NCBI GenBank assembly: GCA_009885945.1 | Contig: VFJR01000101.1 | Coordinates: 1 to 64,000, forward strand | Direction of reading: 5' to 3' | DNA from: Anaerolineaceae bacterium | Lineage (GTDB): Bacteria; Chloroflexota; Anaerolineae; Anaerolineales; Villigracilaceae | Length of the DNA: 64,000 nucleotides | Part shown: one piece after another, positions 17,501-25,897 of the stretch | Numbering within the stretch: position 1 is the stretch's first letter | How the letters are laid out: each line of letters begins with the position of its first letter | The notes under the pieces: generated by a model | Seen by the model: the letters and a program-made list of their open reading frames with translations, nothing else | What the model was told of the DNA's origin: nothing | Databases searched by the model: none | Made by a program: the position numbers and the translations under genes

Positions 17501-17648
17501 CTTCCTTGATTTCTGCGTCCCAATCAGATGCGGCAGGAATGGAATCCCAATCCGCCCATACCTCGCGGTTGGCGGCTTTGAGCGCGTCCACCAGTTTTTG
17601 GGTAAACACTTTGTCGCGGCGGGAATACGAAATGAATACGTCGGTCAT
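14553..17648 (-). CDS. TIR-TM-WD40 receptor-like protein with C-terminal VHL-beta-like domain
   Basis: This 1031-residue protein has a TIR domain at residues 1-130, starting VFISYSRRD. E74 in NECRKEM is the candidate NADase glutamate. A conserved linker (about 140-200, SFTLRGKDLTDGE) leads to one membrane helix at 202-223, preceded by RRQR. By the positive-inside rule the TIR is cytoplasmic and the rest is outside. A short coiled segment and about a dozen WD40 blades follow (290-900, with repeated FSPDGK and VWD motifs). Residues 950-1012 match the VHL beta domain: SWMNFEGGEEPF and ESHAWRLRD align with WLNFDGEPQPY and RGHLWLFRD. The gene is monocistronic, facing away from the histidine kinase at 17860. 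The signal sensed is unknown. Confidence 0.88.
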   Translation of the reverse strand: MTDVFISYSRRDKVFTQKLVDALKAANREVWADWDSIPAASDWDAEIKEGIEKTNTVLFLLSPEWMKSNECRKEMIHAIQHGKRLLPILYIMPDKGQEVPPELAKINWVYMRDTDNFDKAFETLQSAMDTDLDWIKTHTRVQVRAVEWDKKKRENSFTLRGKDLTDGEQFISGAAGKSPEPTQLQGEFVLASRKDATRRQRITLTGVTIALVVSVALGITAYFQRQEAIKQANVALSKQLAAQSQSIRSTRNSKQLTALLLAVQSYKISQSSDALAELVNNTSLAAPMVGRVSHKDRVTAIAISSDGKNALSGDRAGGSMLWETASGNILTAFEHTNSITDVAFSVDGKYAASASGDGLINVLNLISHEQLQLNATDNLQSIMFSPDGKYLASGGDSVQMWDVATGKEVKAIVLSGITKVMFTKDGKQLFAGGSKLYIWDISTWKEVASFSGGSQLYDFSESGDYFITETGSGVEVWSTSTGTLVSKVPNQFQDTSIMSVALSRDGVYAAMGDWDGFVGVWNVQTGNIISNLKMDSTIYKILFSPDGKFIATAGADYTARVWDIESGREISRMTHDNYVYELAFSADGKLVASGGGEENLTIGNDNSVRIWESGIANVFPLLIGKSVIASIAVSPDGKFIAAGNNIGGLTVWDYASRKKVVDLVVENGVYWLDFTADGKHLIGRDGTVYGVMAWDTSSWKSANPESVYLYDVSTLPYEDDGVLKYALDFSSDGKYAVRAGMDGKIRVYELESKNVVFEQQLDNSVVVAAFSPDGKQLATGDYSNTARVWDLASGQEVAHFTHDDVINSIAFSPDGKYIASASGDNIAVVWDAFTGVEISRKDHNNFLFAITFSMDGKHVLTGGEDQEVFVWDWMPEDLIANACKNLPRNLTREEWARYIGDAKEYDATCANLPIESELSLSSEPSKTDGRYIFTGYPVEGAPVTEAIDYVEVILKFENKTDQVIELSWMNFEGGEEPFYEFAPGEAIDQGAFESHAWRLRDSSGNLIFEYTATSQPVQEITINADLTVTVK

Positions 17649-17859
17649 AATAGTCTCCTTTGATGAAGTAATTTGTAATTAAATATTTCTGTCACGAAAA
17701 TGCCCGCATGTATTCCTATCATTTGGGAAAATATAGATTTTATTATAAATTATAAATCCATGTAATAGAAATAGTTGTTTACAAAAAAGATAAGCGTTTA
17801 AACATTAAAAGCTTATTCTCTTTTATTATTAAATATCAAGTAAAATCACAAAACATCAA

Positions 17860-20052
17860 ATGTCACCCAATTCCTTGCCCGCATTTTCAACATTGCCAGA
17901 AAAAGATTTACGCGGGGAATTACTGCGCACCATTACAAGAAGCCTGGTGGGGATAAGCATTGGCTTTGTATTATTTTCTGTATTCGCCGCGCGCGAGATC
18001 ATTACGCGCACATTGTATATTGCGGCGGCAATTATTTTTTTAAGCATCATTGTCTCACTATTAATTCGCAAGGGTTTTATCAGGCTTGGCGGCTATATTC
18101 TGGTTCTGTTTCTATGGATAACAGTATCAGGCGCCGCGTTTAGCGGGGGTGGTATTTCAGCGCCGATATTTATGGGGCATTTGGTTATCATCTTGCTTGC
18201 TTCGTTATTGTTAGGTACTAACTACGGGTTATGGATTGCGATCAGCACAATAATATTCGGATTTTTTACAATTTACGCAGACACAGCCGGCTTTCTGCCC
18301 AGCCCTATACCATACTCCCCAATTGCAAGGCTTGCGATCTATGCATTCTTCTTTTTAACTGCATTTGTTCTTCAAAAAGCTTCCGTTAACACAACCATTC
18401 GCGCGATTACCCGCGCAGACCATAGCGAAAAACAATATCGCTCTTTCCTTGAAAACATCTCAACTGTCACCTATATCAACGACCTTTCAGCCGATTCGTT
18501 GACCCTTTATGTAAGCCCTCAAGTTGAAAAAGTGATCGAATATACCCAAAAAGAATTTTTGGAAGATCCTACACTATGGTCGAAGATCATTCATCCGCTA
18601 GACCGCGAAAGTGTATCCGCCGAAAACCAACGGACAATCAAGACAGGCGAGCCGTTCAATATTGATTATCGAATTATTACCAAAGCAGGCAAAACTATCT
18701 GGGTAAAAGACGATGCCTTGCTGATCAAAAATGAAAATAACGAACCGCAATATTGGCTGGGGGTTTGGACCGACATCACAGAGAGAAAACGGTCTGAGCA
18801 AGCAAATGAAGAAACTGTTCAGATCTTAACCATGAGAACCACCCAGCTAATGACAGCCAGTGAGGTTTCGACCGCGGCAATTTCTATCCTTGAATTAAAC
18901 GAATTACTACCAAGAGTTGTAGAATTGATTCGCTCTCACTTTAAGTATTATTACGTAGGTATCTTTTTAACAGATTCCAAAAATGAAGTTTCTATTTTAC
19001 GCGCCGCCACAGGAGAAATGGGCAAAAAAATGCTGGAAGCCCGCCATTCGCTGGTAATTGGCAATTCGTCCATGATCGGATGGTGTATCGCCAACAATCG
19101 CGCGCGGATTGCTTTAGACGTTGGCAAGGATGCGGTACATTTTAAGAATCCCGTCCTGCCTCTCACCCGCTCCGAGTTGGCTTTGCCTATGAGGGCACGC
19201 GGACAAGTGATTGGAGGCATGACCATTCAATCGGAAAAGCCTTCGGCATTTAATGATGGGGATATCAAAGCATTGCAAACCATGGCAGATCAAGTTGCCA
19301 ATGCCATCTATACAGCCCGCCTCTTTGATGAACGTTCTCATTTAATTAAAGAACTGGAAGCAAAAAATGCCGAGCTTGAGAGATTCACGTACACGGTGTC
19401 TCACGATCTAAAATCCCCACTTGTGACTATTCGTGCCTATTTGGGATACTTAAAAAGCGACGCGCAAACCAATAATTTCGAACGCTTTGACAAAGATCTC
19501 GCAAGGATCATCAAAGCCACCGAAACCATGCAAGCTCTTTTAAAAGATCTTTTAGACCTTTCTAGAGTTGGCAGTATCATCAATACAACCGAAAGGCACT
19601 CCTTTGAAGAACTCGTCAAAGATACCCTTGATGTAATACTTTCTCCCCTGCTTGCGCAAAAAGTTAAAATCAAAGTTCAACAAGATCTGCCTTTTATTTA
19701 TTGCGATAAAACACGCGCAATTGAAGTTTTACAAAATCTAATTTCGAATGCCATAAAATTCATGGGGGAACAACCAGACCCTCAAATTCAAATTGGACTT
19801 AATGGTATAGATCCAGAAACAGGCTACCCTATTTTTTATATTAAAGATAACGGAATAGGCATTGAACGTCAGTATCACGAGCAGGTATTTGGACTTTTCA
19901 ACCGTTTAAACCCGCAACAAACAGAGGGAACAGGGATTGGGCTAGCTCTTGTAAAGAGAATTATTGAAATACATGGCGGCAAAATTTGGGTGGAATCAGA
20001 AGGAAAAAATAAGGGCAGTACCTTTTACTTTACCCTTCCTAATGTAAAGTAA
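17860..20052 (+). CDS. Orphan sensor histidine kinase (membrane, PAS, GAF)
   Basis: The 730-residue protein opens with about five to six membrane helices (residues 25-190), followed by a PAS domain with PAC tail (about 195-310, ending WLGVWTDITERKR). A GAF domain follows (about 340-480). The HisKA domain has the phospho-acceptor H515 in YTVSHDLKSP, and the HATPase domain has LQNLISNAIKF, IKDNGIGIE and GTGIGLALVKRI. It would autophosphorylate on a cytosolic or membrane cue. No response regulator is adjacent. The ATG has no ribosome site, so a very short or absent leader is possible. It is divergent from one TIR-WD40 gene and convergent with the other. Confidence 0.9.
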   Translation: MSPNSLPAFSTLPEKDLRGELLRTITRSLVGISIGFVLFSVFAAREIITRTLYIAAAIIFLSIIVSLLIRKGFIRLGGYILVLFLWITVSGAAFSGGGISAPIFMGHLVIILLASLLLGTNYGLWIAISTIIFGFFTIYADTAGFLPSPIPYSPIARLAIYAFFFLTAFVLQKASVNTTIRAITRADHSEKQYRSFLENISTVTYINDLSADSLTLYVSPQVEKVIEYTQKEFLEDPTLWSKIIHPLDRESVSAENQRTIKTGEPFNIDYRIITKAGKTIWVKDDALLIKNENNEPQYWLGVWTDITERKRSEQANEETVQILTMRTTQLMTASEVSTAAISILELNELLPRVVELIRSHFKYYYVGIFLTDSKNEVSILRAATGEMGKKMLEARHSLVIGNSSMIGWCIANNRARIALDVGKDAVHFKNPVLPLTRSELALPMRARGQVIGGMTIQSEKPSAFNDGDIKALQTMADQVANAIYTARLFDERSHLIKELEAKNAELERFTYTVSHDLKSPLVTIRAYLGYLKSDAQTNNFERFDKDLARIIKATETMQALLKDLLDLSRVGSIINTTERHSFEELVKDTLDVILSPLLAQKVKIKVQQDLPFIYCDKTRAIEVLQNLISNAIKFMGEQPDPQIQIGLNGIDPETGYPIFYIKDNGIGIERQYHEQVFGLFNRLNPQQTEGTGIGLALVKRIIEIHGGKIWVESEGKNKGSTFYFTLPNVK

Positions 20053-20067
20053 AAGAGTGGTTAAACA

Positions 20068-20101
20068 AAAACGCCGAGATTTTTCGAAATCTCGGCGTTT
20101 T
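20068..20101. terminator. Bidirectional terminator with UUCG loop
   Basis: Arms AACGCCGAGATTT and AAATCTCGGCGTT surround a TTCG tetraloop, flanked by A-runs and T-runs. It separates the kinase gene from the convergent second TIR gene. Its CCGAGATTT core is shared with the hairpin at 14508-14544. Confidence 0.9.
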
Positions 20102-20114
20102 TATGGCTTCATAA

Positions 20115-23100
20115 TTACTTACACGCAAGTAATAGTATCAATGTTTCAATCGTACACCCGCTCTTTACAGTAGATAACGGCGCACAACATCCCAAGTCTA
20201 AATTTAAACCATTTCCAGGCGAACATTGCGCCGAAGGTACCAGTAAATTTGCGCAAGACGAATTACAAAATTCAACTTGAAAAGGCTGTTCCTTGGGACC
20301 TGTGCATGAAATACGCGGTTCACCTTTCGCATTATTTGTTTCCTTAACACAAATGAAGCCGGGCGTCAGCACTTCAAAGGTTGTGTCAACTGGCAATTTG
20401 TAAAGATAATATGGCTTTTTTTCCACACAGAATGTATCTAACAGGTCAGATTTTGGCAAAGTACAGCTTAAGGTTGTATCGCTTTGGCAAGCCGGGAGAG
20501 AAACAATAGCTTGTTCACCCGCTGCTGGCTGCTGGCTGGCTGACGCAAACACATCCTCTTCTTTAAAGGTTGAACAGGTTGCCTGAGTGTCAGCCTCTGC
20601 ATCTGGAAAAAGTTCATTCCAGGCCGGGTCTAGATCGCCGAATGTAAGCGCACAGGCTTTTTGCGCCCATGATTTCGGGGTGATATCCCAGAACAAGATA
20701 TTCGCAACCTGGGGCGCAGTATTGTAATAACTGTTTGAAGCCAACATATCACCAAGAGGGCTAAAAGCGAGATTATCAAAATAAGTATTTTCTCTGCTAA
20801 TTTTGCTCAATAAAATAGGCGTGCTAAGGTTTGCGATATTCCAAAGGTTTATTTTTTTATCATCACTTGCAGATGCCAGCATTGAACCATCGGGGCTAAA
20901 TTCAAGACTGACCACCCAATCGACATGATTTCTAAGTATGCTAAAAACTTCAGGTTTGGTTGGGTCAGTAATATCCCACAAAGTGACCGATTTATCTACA
21001 CCAGCTGTTGCGAACAAATTGGGGTTTTTAGGACTAAACGCAATACTTAACGCTGTTTTGGAATACCCTTTTTCAGGATTCAATTTAATTGGATTAGAAG
21101 AATTCTGAATATCCCATAAGACAATCTCACCGCCAAAAAAAGGAGTGCCTTCAATGTAGGTGATAACTTTTCCATCGGTACTAATTTCAAGGTCAAAAAT
21201 TCTTACATCCAGCAAGGGTACTTCCGTAAGTAGAATTGGTTTTGCAGGGTTTGCAATATTCCACAGAGCTAATTTATTACCTGCAATTGCCAGTGTTTTT
21301 CCATCGGTGCTAAATTTAATTCCATAGAGAACATTATAATTTGTAGTGATCGTCTTAAGTTTAACAAAATCTAATGTATCCCAAATAGCCACATTATTAT
21401 TAACGTCACTTGTAGCCAAAAATTTTCCATCAGCGCTAAAAGCTTTAAAATCTGCAACTTCTTCACCCAAGCTTTTGACCAGGCGCGGCTCTGCGGGATT
21501 AAGCACATCCCATATTTGTAAATCTTTGTCTTCAGAATTTGTAACTGCCAATATATTATTGCTATTGGGAATAAATGCGAAAGATGTATGGTTATCCATA
21601 ACCCCTTTTTGTAAAGCGGGCTTGGGATCCCTTAGATCCCATATCATAACAGTACCATCTTGACTGCTCGAAATCAGTACCTTGTCATCATAATTAAATA
21701 GTAATTTAGTAACGACAATAAAGTGCCCATTGATTGTTCTTATTTTCTTGGGGGTATTTCGATTTGAGATATCCCATAAAATAATCGGCGCTTTATTGTC
21801 TTCTTCACTGCTGGAGGCAAGGGTATTTCCATCTGCGCTAAAAGCCAGGCTGTTCACTAAAGATGAATGCCCGCTCCAAGAGCTGAATTTTACAGGCACA
21901 GCAAGGTCAGTGATATCCCATAGGGCAATGGTAGCATCCAAATCGCTGGTTGCCAGCATCTTGCCATCTGCACTGATCGCAATACTCTGCGGATAATATT
22001 TTTCATCTCTTTGGATACTCAATAAAGGGCTGTTTAGATTCGTTATATCCCAAACAAGAATATTCCCATTTTGAAACAAGGAAAACAATAGATGATTGGC
22101 AGGATTAAATTCAATTGCCTTCACAGCCGTATCAGCATCGTTCGGAAGAGTGGCTATTTCTAGCGGTGTTTTTTTATCACTTATATTTAATAGGAATATA
22201 GATGCTATACCATCTTCATTGTCTTTTATAGTCAAAATAGTTTTATTATCTTGTGTGAATTCAACACCGCTGTAAAAAACACCTTCAGTTTTACTTAACA
22301 ATTGCGGGCTGGATGGATCCTGTATATCCCACAAGATCAAACCATCATCGCCAGTAGAAACCAGAGTTTCACCATCGGCGCTAAACGCTACACCATTAAC
22401 GGAAGCACGATGCTCTTTCAGGGTGCTTAGAGTTACCGGCAAGGCAGGATTTGATATGTCCCAAAGAATAACACTGGCATCCCAACTAACAGATGCCAAG
22501 AACCTGCCATCCGCGCTAATAGCCGCACTATTAACCCAATCTGTATGCCCCGTTAGAATCTGAATCAAGCCCGGGTTTCGCTGCACTATATCTGAAATTG
22601 CACTTTGTGCAACCAAATTACTTGCCCGATTATCTTTTGAACGTAAATAAGTTTTTACCCCAAGCAGCAAGGCTTCATTAAAGTTTTGATCTGCTTTTGC
22701 CACTGCCTGAGCTGAAAGTTGATTAAATCTTGCTTCAGCTTCTCTTACCATTGCAACTTGTCTTGCGCTGTTTTTTTGTATTATTTCTTCCTCAACACGT
22801 TCTAGGGCAATCGTTGCTTGATTAGCTTGATACAAACCATAAATTCCCAAGAGAAGCATAGCAACCGCAGAAGCGCTTGCCAGAATGGTAGCCCATCTTC
22901 TTTGTTTATCGACTGCTTTGCGGCTTAAATGTACAAATTCCCGCTGTAAATCGGTTGGATGTGGTATTTTGGATCTATCCGCCGCAAGTAAAACTTCTCC
23001 ATCATGCAAGTCTTTACCTCGCAGCAAAAAGCCGCTTTCGAGGTTGTTACGCACCCAATCACGCGCCTTGATCTGCAAACGGCTGTGCGACTGCGCCCAC

Positions 23101-23492
23101 TCATAATCGGTGTTGATAGCGGTCAATAATTTTTTAAGCGCATCTTTAAAATCATTGCCAGAAAAAGAAATATATTGTATACGTGCTAATTTTTCTGGCA
23201 TTCCACTTTCTTTGATCTTACGCACCATAATAGGAATCAGGCGTTTGCCATTTTTCACAGCGTGCGCAAGTTCGCTCATGCACACTTCGGATTCAATAGA
23301 ATCAGGACTGAGCATAAAAATAAACATATCCGCTTCTTCAATGCCTTTTTCGATCTGCTGCATCCAATCCGCGGTCGGCGGAATGCCTTCCCAATCCACC
23401 CAAAAATCCAGGTTGCTTTTTTGCAATTCGCCCGTCAATTTCTTGGCAAACTCAACATCATTATGTGAATATGAAATAAAAATTTTACCCAT
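20115..23492 (-). CDS. TIR-TM-WD40 receptor-like protein with Cys-rich C-terminus
   Basis: This 1125-residue protein has the same plan as its neighbour. The TIR domain covers residues 1-130, starting IFISYSHND, with candidate catalytic E74 in EVCMSEL. The linker contains FLLRGKDLHDGE. One membrane helix lies at 199-221 after KQRR, so the TIR is predicted inside. A helical stretch (222-300) and about 13 WD40-type blades follow, with the motif LWDISNP/LWDITNP (310-985). The last 120 or so residues hold more than ten cysteines, including LGCCAP and FCNSSC, which suits an oxidising, extracellular location. The two TIR genes differ enough that they are not a recent duplication. Ligand and output are unknown. 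Confidence 0.85.
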   Translation of the reverse strand: MGKIFISYSHNDVEFAKKLTGELQKSNLDFWVDWEGIPPTADWMQQIEKGIEEADMFIFMLSPDSIESEVCMSELAHAVKNGKRLIPIMVRKIKESGMPEKLARIQYISFSGNDFKDALKKLLTAINTDYEWAQSHSRLQIKARDWVRNNLESGFLLRGKDLHDGEVLLAADRSKIPHPTDLQREFVHLSRKAVDKQRRWATILASASAVAMLLLGIYGLYQANQATIALERVEEEIIQKNSARQVAMVREAEARFNQLSAQAVAKADQNFNEALLLGVKTYLRSKDNRASNLVAQSAISDIVQRNPGLIQILTGHTDWVNSAAISADGRFLASVSWDASVILWDISNPALPVTLSTLKEHRASVNGVAFSADGETLVSTGDDGLILWDIQDPSSPQLLSKTEGVFYSGVEFTQDNKTILTIKDNEDGIASIFLLNISDKKTPLEIATLPNDADTAVKAIEFNPANHLLFSLFQNGNILVWDITNLNSPLLSIQRDEKYYPQSIAISADGKMLATSDLDATIALWDITDLAVPVKFSSWSGHSSLVNSLAFSADGNTLASSSEEDNKAPIILWDISNRNTPKKIRTINGHFIVVTKLLFNYDDKVLISSSQDGTVMIWDLRDPKPALQKGVMDNHTSFAFIPNSNNILAVTNSEDKDLQIWDVLNPAEPRLVKSLGEEVADFKAFSADGKFLATSDVNNNVAIWDTLDFVKLKTITTNYNVLYGIKFSTDGKTLAIAGNKLALWNIANPAKPILLTEVPLLDVRIFDLEISTDGKVITYIEGTPFFGGEIVLWDIQNSSNPIKLNPEKGYSKTALSIAFSPKNPNLFATAGVDKSVTLWDITDPTKPEVFSILRNHVDWVVSLEFSPDGSMLASASDDKKINLWNIANLSTPILLSKISRENTYFDNLAFSPLGDMLASNSYYNTAPQVANILFWDITPKSWAQKACALTFGDLDPAWNELFPDAEADTQATCSTFKEEDVFASASQQPAAGEQAIVSLPACQSDTTLSCTLPKSDLLDTFCVEKKPYYLYKLPVDTTFEVLTPGFICVKETNNAKGEPRISCTGPKEQPFQVEFCNSSCANLLVPSAQCSPGNGLNLDLGCCAPLSTVKSGCTIETLILLLACK

Positions 23493-23676
23493 GCGGCTTC
23501 CTTAATATACAAGTATCACTGTATGCAAATTAATTTTACCCCTAATTGTTTTATTTATAGGACTCACACAAAGCCCTATTTTAACCAGAGATAAACAAAG
23601 ATAAAACCGATTTTTATCAACTGTCTTGCTTAAGTTCTAATTTCGATAAAACTGAATACTTGATTACAATTCATCA

Positions 23677-24315
23677 ATGCAGAAGTCCTATCTTGTGCCC
23701 TTGTCCGAAATTCGCCGCGAGCAAATTGTCAGCAACTCCCGTTTTATTGCCACACTCGCGCCAGCGTTTTCCATTGACGAAGCGCGGGCGTTTATGAAAC
23801 GCATCAAAATAGAATTTTCAGACGCGAATCATAACGTATCGGTATATATCATCGGTGGCGGGAATACTGTCACCGAATATTTTTCTGATGATGGAGAGCC
23901 GAGCGGGACTTCGGGGAAGCCTGCTTTGGCGGTGCTGAGAGGCAGCGGGCTCGGAGACGTTGTACTAGTCATTACGCGTTACTTCGGCGGCACCTTGCTT
24001 GGCACTGGCGGGCTGGTCAAAGCATATACCGAAGCCGCTCAATCCGTTGTAAACATTGTCGGTCGTGGGCAAAGAATTTCTGTAAACATTACCATGCTAG
24101 CAATTCCCTATAATTTATTAGAACGCTTACGATTGCTGACAGCAAAACATCACAGCAAAATATTAGGCGAGGATTTTGCCGCGGACATCACCCTCACTAT
24201 TCAAATCCCTGTAAATGAATTTGGTGTCTTTCAACTTGAAGTAAGCGAACTTTCTGCGGGAAAACTAAAAGCAGAAATCATTGAAACAAAAGAAGAGATC
24301 ATGCCATTTCCTTAA
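23677..24315 (+). CDS. yigZ: YigZ/IMPACT family protein
   Basis: The 212-residue protein has the UPF0029 N-terminal domain with SNSRFIATLAP and the signature FSDDGEPSGTSGKPALAVL (near residues 68-86). ITRYFGGTLLGTGGLVKAYTEA follows in two conserved blocks. A smaller ferredoxin-like C-terminal domain completes it. Members relate to eukaryotic IMPACT/Gcn1-binding proteins; the bacterial role is poorly defined, possibly linked to translation. The length is normal. It is a single gene with an A+T-rich upstream region shared with the divergent TIR gene. Confidence 0.9.
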   Translation: MQKSYLVPLSEIRREQIVSNSRFIATLAPAFSIDEARAFMKRIKIEFSDANHNVSVYIIGGGNTVTEYFSDDGEPSGTSGKPALAVLRGSGLGDVVLVITRYFGGTLLGTGGLVKAYTEAAQSVVNIVGRGQRISVNITMLAIPYNLLERLRLLTAKHHSKILGEDFAADITLTIQIPVNEFGVFQLEVSELSAGKLKAEIIETKEEIMPFP

Positions 24316-24326
24316 TAAGATGACCT

Positions 24327-24413
24327 GTTATTGCGAGCCGTATTTTGGCGAAACAATCTTCTGTGCTCTATGGGAGATTGCTTCGTCGGGAAGAGTGCCC
24401 TCATCGCAACGAC
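24327..24413. repeat. MITE-like repeat, copy 1
   Basis: An 87-base non-coding unit has inverted ends GTTATTGCGAG and ATCGCAACGAC and an internal AACAATCT ... AGATTGCTTCGTCG pair. The same ends and internal AAGCAATCTC motif recur at 31499-31616. No gene is present between 24316 and 24540. Confidence 0.7.
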
Positions 24414-24540
24414 TTATGTACGGTAGAGAGAGAAAAATTTATGATCGGCGTAATATCCTGCAAGTACAGTATTAGCGGATTATTTCGGATTCTGTCTAAA
24501 GTACTCTCGCCAAATTGACGATGGTTTTCTCTTTCATCCT

Positions 24541-25893
24541 TCATCCTTTTGGTATTTCAATCACCACCCTCAACCCCTGTCCTATTTCACTCTTTGCCCA
24601 AATTTTGCCTTTGTGCATTTCGATAATAGATTTGGCAATGGCAAGCCCTAACCCTGAACCGCCTTCATCACGTGCGCGGGATTCGTCGGCACGGTAGAAG
24701 CGGTCAAAAAGACGCGCGGCTTCTTCAGAGGATACGCCGCTTCCGTTATCTTGAATTGAAATTTGGATAGTATCCTTTTGCTGAGTTGTGGAGATTGATA
24801 CTTGTCCGCCTGCGGGGGTGTGGCGTAACGCATTATCGAGAATATTCATCAGGACTTGCGAAAAACGGCTCGGGTCAAGATTCGCTTTGAGCATAACAGA
24901 AACAGGTTCGAGCTTAAGTTCGACGCGCTTTTGGTTGAACTGATAATTGTAATGGGCGTGGATATCGCTGAGCAGTTGCTGAACGTCCACGAGTTGGAAT
25001 TCTACAGAAAGTTCCCCTGCGTCGGCAAGCGATAAGGTACGCAAATCATTGACAAGTTTTTCAAGGCGTTGAGCCTCTTCGCGAATGATCTCAAAATTTT
25101 CAAGGGTTGGCTCAAGGACTTTGTCGTGCACGGCTTCGGCGTGCCCAATGATCAGGCTTAAGGGAGTGCGCAGTTCGTGGGCAATGTCGGCAGTCATTTG
25201 TTTGCGGATATTAAATGAATGCGCAAGGTCATTGCTCATCTTATTAAAAGATGTAGCCAATTCGCCAATTTCGTCATTGGAACGCACAGGCACTTGCTGG
25301 TTTAAATTTCCATTTGCCATTTGGCGCGTAGCGGCGGTTAGTTCGCGCACAGGGCGGGTTATATTGCGCGAGAGCAGTACACCCACAACGATGGCAATTG
25401 CAACTGCGCCAAGCACGATCAAGAACAGAGAAGCATCTAGCCTGCGAAAAAATTCGGTGCGCATTGGCATATCAGCGGGTGACTCAAAATTATTGATGAA
25501 GAGAATTCCAATAGGCACTCCATCAAGAATGATTTTACTGCCTTGTTCAAGATCATTTTCAGCAATCACATCGCCAACATCATAGCCATATCCCGCTACA
25601 ATAACTACTCCGTTGGTATCTGCAATTGTAAAAAATAAGGGGCGTGATTTATCATCCATCATGTGCCAATGATGATCGGGGCGCATTCCAAATTTGACTT
25701 CCAACTCAGCCCACGAGCCGTTCTCTGCATAATAGGAACTTAATTGAGCGATCAAATCTTCTTTGAATTGATCCTCGATCAATTGATCAAATTGACGGCT
25801 GGTGGAAAGGCGCCCAAATAATGCGAGCACGCCAATGCTAACAATACTGGTTAACATAATCGCAACAATGAATTTGGATGATATAGATCGCAT
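24541..25893 (-). CDS. Sensor histidine kinase with HAMP domain
   Basis: The 450-residue membrane kinase has helices at about 8-28 and 155-175. They enclose an extracytoplasmic sensor region with His-rich MRPDHHWHMMDD. A HAMP domain (176-230) and a HisKA domain with H239 in DIAHELRTP follow. The HATPase domain has MNILDNALRHTP, IQDNGSGV and GSGLGLAIAKSI. It follows the response regulator gene by 4 bases, and the two form a typical two-component pair. The His/Met-rich sensor loop, together with the His/Gly-rich membrane protein upstream, hints at a metal or envelope cue, but this is inference. Confidence 0.92.
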   Translation of the reverse strand: MRSISSKFIVAIMLTSIVSIGVLALFGRLSTSRQFDQLIEDQFKEDLIAQLSSYYAENGSWAELEVKFGMRPDHHWHMMDDKSRPLFFTIADTNGVVIVAGYGYDVGDVIAENDLEQGSKIILDGVPIGILFINNFESPADMPMRTEFFRRLDASLFLIVLGAVAIAIVVGVLLSRNITRPVRELTAATRQMANGNLNQQVPVRSNDEIGELATSFNKMSNDLAHSFNIRKQMTADIAHELRTPLSLIIGHAEAVHDKVLEPTLENFEIIREEAQRLEKLVNDLRTLSLADAGELSVEFQLVDVQQLLSDIHAHYNYQFNQKRVELKLEPVSVMLKANLDPSRFSQVLMNILDNALRHTPAGGQVSISTTQQKDTIQISIQDNGSGVSSEEAARLFDRFYRADESRARDEGGSGLGLAIAKSIIEMHKGKIWAKSEIGQGLRVVIEIPKG

Positions 25894-25897
25894 GAGG

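Noticed and set aside
14553..23492. Assignment of the TIR genes to a named anti-phage system (Thoeris, SPARTA or retron-like)
   Set aside because: The partners that define those systems (ThsA, a short Argonaute, reverse transcriptase) are absent, and both proteins have a membrane helix, unlike the soluble TIR effectors.
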